From assembly GCA_015233565.1 (NCBI GenBank), contig JADFXM010000057.1:1-46180 (forward strand): a DNA stretch of 46,180 bases. Direction: 5' to 3'. Source of the DNA: Candidatus Rifleibacteriota bacterium. Lineage in GTDB: Bacteria; Muiribacteriota; Ozemobacteria; Ozemobacterales; Ozemobacteraceae. Position numbers and translations under genes: made by a program. The notes under the pieces are model-generated. The model did no database searches. It had not been told where the DNA came from and was given only the letters and a program-made list of their open reading frames with translations. Shown in pieces: positions 42,599 to 46,180 of this stretch. Numbering within the stretch: the first letter of the stretch is position 1; each line of letters starts with the position of its first letter.

Positions 42599-45487
42599 AT
42601 GAATTTTTTTCTCATTTTCAATAAATTGTTAAAGGAATTGACAAAATGGGCAATTCCTGCTCTTTTAATCTTTCCCATTCTTCTGATTCTTTATTTTTTT
42701 CTTCGAGCTGAATTTCTACGACAATATGAAGACGACAAAAAAATAATCAGGGAAGTTGTTAAGGAATATTGCATGGAATTTCATGCCGCAAATTCCTTTC
42801 CAGAGAGAATTTCAGTATTTTTTAGCACACTTCAATATCAGGCAGATGGTACAAGTAATCCTGAAAAATTCCTTTTTCAAAAAATTCAGGAACTGAAAAA
42901 GGATTTTCCTGGGGTATTTGAAATGGCCATTTTTGATTCTGACAAACACTTTTTGAAGAACTATTCAGATCTTCCTGAATTCCACGCACTATTGGCTTCC
43001 TTTGGAGTTGACCTGAACGCTCTTTTCAACAATGATCCATCAAAGTTAAACAATAATATTATCCAGTATATCCCCTTGTGTGGACCATTCTATCCACTTG
43101 GATATCCCCTGGAATCGAAACGGCAATTTTTCTTTCGATCATTCGAAAAGAAAAGACAGTTTGTTTATAATTCCGGATTGGATATATCAAATAAACATCT
43201 AACGTGGTTGATGGTTTGGATTTCAGCTGAAATAGATTTGGAAGACCTCGGCTACCGTTTGTTCCTTCGGACAAAAAATCTTCAAAGTACCCAACCTTTT
43301 CAGGAAATTTTTGATTTGAAAAATTCAAACAGTGAAAATTCATTAGCCATGATAAAAAACAAGACTTTATTGAAAAATCTTCTTTTTTTGCTTAGTTCTG
43401 GCGAAGAAGAAGCCCTATTTTTTGACAATGAAGTTTTGTTTCACATAAAGATCTCCTCCAATAAGGAATTGGTGGTTGGCTTTTATGCCGATGGGAGCAG
43501 AAAATTAAGCGCTTCGATTAAGCAATTGGATCGAAAAATTGGAATTGCCTTTTTGTTACTCATCATTACATTTCGTCTATTTTTCTCTCGTTTTTCCAAA
43601 TCTTCTTTAAAATTAAAGCTGTTGTTCTTATTTTGCTACACAACGATAATACCAATTATTTTATTTGTAATTTCGGCCAAAAATCTGATGGTCGAAAAAA
43701 ATAAGAACCTGGAAAAAGAACTTCAGGTTCATCACGAAAGAATTCTTGAGGAAATTGACCGAAAGACTTTTGAATATTGTTCAATTATTGAAGAGCACGC
43801 TGGAAAAATCGGAACTGAATGTCTGGGCAGTGACACACAATCAAATTATATTTTTATTAAAGCATTCCAGCAATTCATAAGAAAATTCGGACCAAATCTG
43901 GTCATGATTTTCGATGCTCAAGGTAAAGAAATTTTAAACCAAATGCTCTTCAAAAAAGACATTGGACTCCAGGCAGAAAAATATCTTAGTTTTATCGGAC
44001 AATTTATAAATATTGTTGTCCGACAATGGCTTCAAAACCTAAATCATTCGAATTTTCAAGCCACTGAATCAACTCGGGATCTAGCTCAAAGAACCATTAT
44101 CGAAGGAATAGCCGGTGATATTTTTCATTTCATCAGCCTTTTTGACATAAACGCAGGGCGTTTTTTTTCCTTTTCATTCTCGAACTACTCTTTACACGTC
44201 CTTGTTTATTTAGCAGAGGATTTGGAACATAAAGTTCGGGCATGTTTTCTTTCCCTATGGGTAAAGAAAAATTTGACACGAAAATTTCATGAACTGAGGA
44301 AATATTTTCAGAATAAATACCCAGAAAGTTACATTTTTATTTCCGATGACCTGACGGAAGTAAAGGAAAATCCGTTTTATGCTTATGTAGATTCTGTATA
44401 CTGGCAAAATGCTGCTCAATCACTTTCAACTCATCAAAAAATTCAGTTGGAAGGGAAACCTAATTTACTGTCCATAACAAGAAGTTACACACTCTTCGAG
44501 AAGAGTCTTTTCATCGCTTCACCAATGGCTCCAATCTACGAAGAATTGAACAAAATGGCAATTCGTCTGGTAGGAATGGCTCTATTTTTAATGTGCTTTG
44601 GATTGCCAGCAGGTATTTTGCTGAGCTTTCACTTGCTTCGACCAATAAAAAATCTGGCAAAGGGAATCGAATCGATGAAGAAACGCGAGTTTTCAAGCCG
44701 GTTGCCAATTTTGTACAATGATGAAATAGGACAACTTTCAATAACTTTCAATGAAATGATGGAAGATATGTCAGAGCTGGAAATAGCGAGAAATGTCCAG
44801 GAAACCTTCTTTCCTGCCAGCCCCTTAAAAGGTAATTCCTGGGAAATTTATGGGACCTCTGAATCTGCAAGTCGCATCGGAGGAGACTATTTTGATTATT
44901 TTCCCTTGAAAGATGGCCGGTGGCTAATATTGATAGGAGATGTTTCCGGACATGGAGTCTCTGCCGCTTTAGTTGTTGGTCTTGTAAAAGCTCTGATCAC
45001 CCACCCGGAAAACACAATCGACCCTTCTTACTTATTGAAAATGTTACATACAGTTATCTTAAAAACTATTGGCCGTCACCATTGTATGACTTGTTTTATC
45101 GGAATTTTCGACCCGGCAGAAGAAATTCTCTCTGCTTCAAATGCGGGTCATCCCTTTCCAATCATGATTAATTCTGAAGAAACTAAAAGCATTGAAATTA
45201 TTCATCCTCCATTGGGGTTAAAAAATAAGATTCCCTTTGGAACTATCCATATTTCTTTAAAAGAACATCCTTTTGTATTTTTTTATACTGATGGAATTTT
45301 AGAAGCCCAGAACAAATCCGGAACACCGATCGGTTTTGCAAATTTGAAAAGCGCTCTCACTTCTTTAATGGGGAGAGAAAGCGTTGAAACAATAAAATCG
45401 ATAAAAGAATGGCACAAAAGTGAAACACAAGGGGTTACTTTAGCAGACGACGCAACGATGATGATATTACAAAAGAGAATTGTTTAA
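42599..45487 (+). CDS. Second membrane-bound HAMP-SpoIIE serine phosphatase, tandem paralogue
   Basis: The 962-residue protein repeats the architecture of its neighbour: N-terminal helix (about 15-33), long sensor region, helix pair near 315-365, then a C-terminal membrane helix before LLRPIKNLAKGIESMKKREFSSRLP (HAMP). The SpoIIE domain has metal sites GGDYFDYF, IGDVSGHGVSAALV, YTDGILEAQ and LADDATMMIL. The two sensor halves are poorly conserved between the paralogues, while the phosphatase domains are close. They may therefore receive different signals and act on the same STAS target. The spacing suggests one transcript, ending at the hairpin at 45573-45653. Confidence 0.9.
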   Translation: MNFFLIFNKLLKELTKWAIPALLIFPILLILYFFLRAEFLRQYEDDKKIIREVVKEYCMEFHAANSFPERISVFFSTLQYQADGTSNPEKFLFQKIQELKKDFPGVFEMAIFDSDKHFLKNYSDLPEFHALLASFGVDLNALFNNDPSKLNNNIIQYIPLCGPFYPLGYPLESKRQFFFRSFEKKRQFVYNSGLDISNKHLTWLMVWISAEIDLEDLGYRLFLRTKNLQSTQPFQEIFDLKNSNSENSLAMIKNKTLLKNLLFLLSSGEEEALFFDNEVLFHIKISSNKELVVGFYADGSRKLSASIKQLDRKIGIAFLLLIITFRLFFSRFSKSSLKLKLLFLFCYTTIIPIILFVISAKNLMVEKNKNLEKELQVHHERILEEIDRKTFEYCSIIEEHAGKIGTECLGSDTQSNYIFIKAFQQFIRKFGPNLVMIFDAQGKEILNQMLFKKDIGLQAEKYLSFIGQFINIVVRQWLQNLNHSNFQATESTRDLAQRTIIEGIAGDIFHFISLFDINAGRFFSFSFSNYSLHVLVYLAEDLEHKVRACFLSLWVKKNLTRKFHELRKYFQNKYPESYIFISDDLTEVKENPFYAYVDSVYWQNAAQSLSTHQKIQLEGKPNLLSITRSYTLFEKSLFIASPMAPIYEELNKMAIRLVGMALFLMCFGLPAGILLSFHLLRPIKNLAKGIESMKKREFSSRLPILYNDEIGQLSITFNEMMEDMSELEIARNVQETFFPASPLKGNSWEIYGTSESASRIGGDYFDYFPLKDGRWLILIGDVSGHGVSAALVVGLVKALITHPENTIDPSYLLKMLHTVILKTIGRHHCMTCFIGIFDPAEEILSASNAGHPFPIMINSEETKSIEIIHPPLGLKNKIPFGTIHISLKEHPFVFFYTDGILEAQNKSGTPIGFANLKSALTSLMGRESVETIKSIKEWHKSETQGVTLADDATMMILQKRIV

Positions 45488-45572
45488 ATTCAAACCCTTG
45501 ATTTAAACCGAAGTTCCAAGTCTAAAATGGCAGAAAGCGCAAGTAGGATGATGGTTTGAGCCTATTTTTCCC

Positions 45573-45653
45573 AAAAAAACCTGTCCTTGTAAAGCCTTGA
45601 AGATCATGATCCCAAGAGAACATCCAAAGGTTCACGTGGACAGGGTCTTTTTT
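45573..45653. terminator. Probable bidirectional terminator with long structured loop
   Basis: A seven-base stem (CCTGTCC at 45580-45586, GGACAGG at 45638-45644) is flanked by an A-run on the left and a T-run (45648-45653) on the right. The 51-base loop contains a CTTG/CAAG pair and the palindrome GATCATGATC. It would end the phosphatase operon and, on the other strand, the gene entering from the right edge. Confidence 0.5.
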
Positions 45654-46031
45654 ATTTAGCGCGAATTTCTCCTTCTTGCACTGCTCCAATCAGAACTCTA
45701 TCAATGTCCCGCGCTTGGAACTTCAGGATTCCTGGTATCGATAGTTTGCGTTTTCTCGGAAAAGGGCTTCAAAAGGTAGTTTTCTGATTTTGGAATACTT
45801 TTCGGTTGGATTTTACCCTGAGACCAACTTACCTAAAACTAAATCAGAAGATTCCTTCCAAAGCAAGTTGGCAATTCATCAATCGAAAAAATGATAACAA
45901 ATTTAAATCCCCGAGATTGGGATGTCTGAACTTCGGTTTAAAAGGAACCCAGTTGGCACAATTTTGAAGAGTTTCGGCACAATTAACATTTTTTTTGTGA
46001 AAAGTGCTAGATGGATTTCCGATGGGAAACT
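45654..46031. other. Intergenic region, nothing recognised
   Basis: No gene, hairpin or repeat beyond short coincidences such as two GGCACAATT strings at about 45955 and 45974. Confidence 0.5.
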
Positions 46032-46180
46032 CTAAAATTCAGAATTCCTGTTGTCGTAAGCTTCAACAGCGGATTCCATGGATTCGTATTCTATGGAAAG
46101 GCTTTTCAATAAATCCTGAATTACCATCCTTGCTGTTTTTGAGTCATCAACCACAAGAACTTTGAAATCGGCTTTTTTAA
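46032..46180 (-). pseudogene. Truncated response-regulator receiver fragment at the right edge
   Basis: The minus strand carries a frame that enters from the right edge and stops at 46034-46032. It encodes KVLVVDDSKTARMVIQDLL, the first strand, acidic pair and helix of a CheY-like receiver. The frame ends about 48 residues in, before the strand that would hold the phosphoacceptor aspartate and before the conserved Thr and Lys. No continuation was seen in other frames downstream. It is either the degenerate end of a larger protein or a truncated gene. Confidence 0.6.

Overview
The window is AT-rich bacterial DNA (roughly 40% GC by eye) from a Gram-negative-type organism. It carries lipoproteins, many signal peptides, pseudopilins, SpoIIE/PP2C phosphatases with HAMP domains, a gingipain-type C25 peptidase, and complex-I-related membrane genes. 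The mix of abundant pseudopilins, RsbU-like phosphatases and an energy-converting Hyf-type complex would fit a little-cultured anaerobic lineage such as Candidatus Riflebacteria. That placement is inference; no rRNA gene is present to settle it.

Layout. 1-2.5 kb (minus strand): a frameshifted remnant of a surface protein with a carboxypeptidase-regulatory-like domain, a secreted protein of unknown function, and a secreted 3D-domain protein. 2.9-10.4 kb (plus): a six-gene Hyf/complex-I-like operon behind a good sigma70-type promoter. Its large subunit has lost the first Ni-Fe cysteine pair and has no recognisable second pair, so it looks like an energy-converting-hydrogenase-related (Ehr) complex rather than a hydrogenase. 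10.5-11 kb: an ankyrin protein. 11-15.5 kb (minus): two family-2 glycosyltransferases around two radical SAM enzymes. 15.6-16.6 kb (plus): rplU-prp-rpmA with promoter and terminator. 16.7-19.3 kb: a small membrane-anchored protein, an unlisted 50-residue cysteine-motif gene, a hydantoinase-type amidohydrolase and a small zinc-ribbon protein. 19.5-22.8 kb: two secreted proteins, one with ADP-ribosyltransferase-like motifs and one with a DUF1704/MATCAP-type metallopeptidase core.

23.4-27.9 kb (minus): a tightly overlapping operon of ECF sigma factor, zinc-type anti-sigma factor and three pseudopilin-like proteins. 28.2-32.6 kb: two related tiny lipoproteins on the minus strand flank a plus-strand LtaS/sulfatase-type membrane enzyme. 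Each lipoprotein is preceded by almost the same 33-bp block, which reads as an ECF-type promoter (TGTAAC-N17-CGTA). A STAS anti-sigma antagonist follows. 33-38.7 kb: a membrane-anchored HEAT-repeat protein, with a ~127-bp direct repeat behind it, and a multidomain C25 peptidase. 39.7-45.5 kb: two tandem membrane-bound SpoIIE phosphatases that could act on STAS proteins in a partner-switching pathway. The right edge holds a truncated response-regulator receiver fragment.

The strongest candidates for something new are the duplicated ECF-type promoter with its lipoprotein pair beside the sigma/anti-sigma/pseudopilin operon, the Ni-Fe-less Hyf-like complex, Prp encoded next to an L27 that lacks the usual Prp-cleaved leader, and the two unusual secreted proteins at 19.5-22.8 kb.
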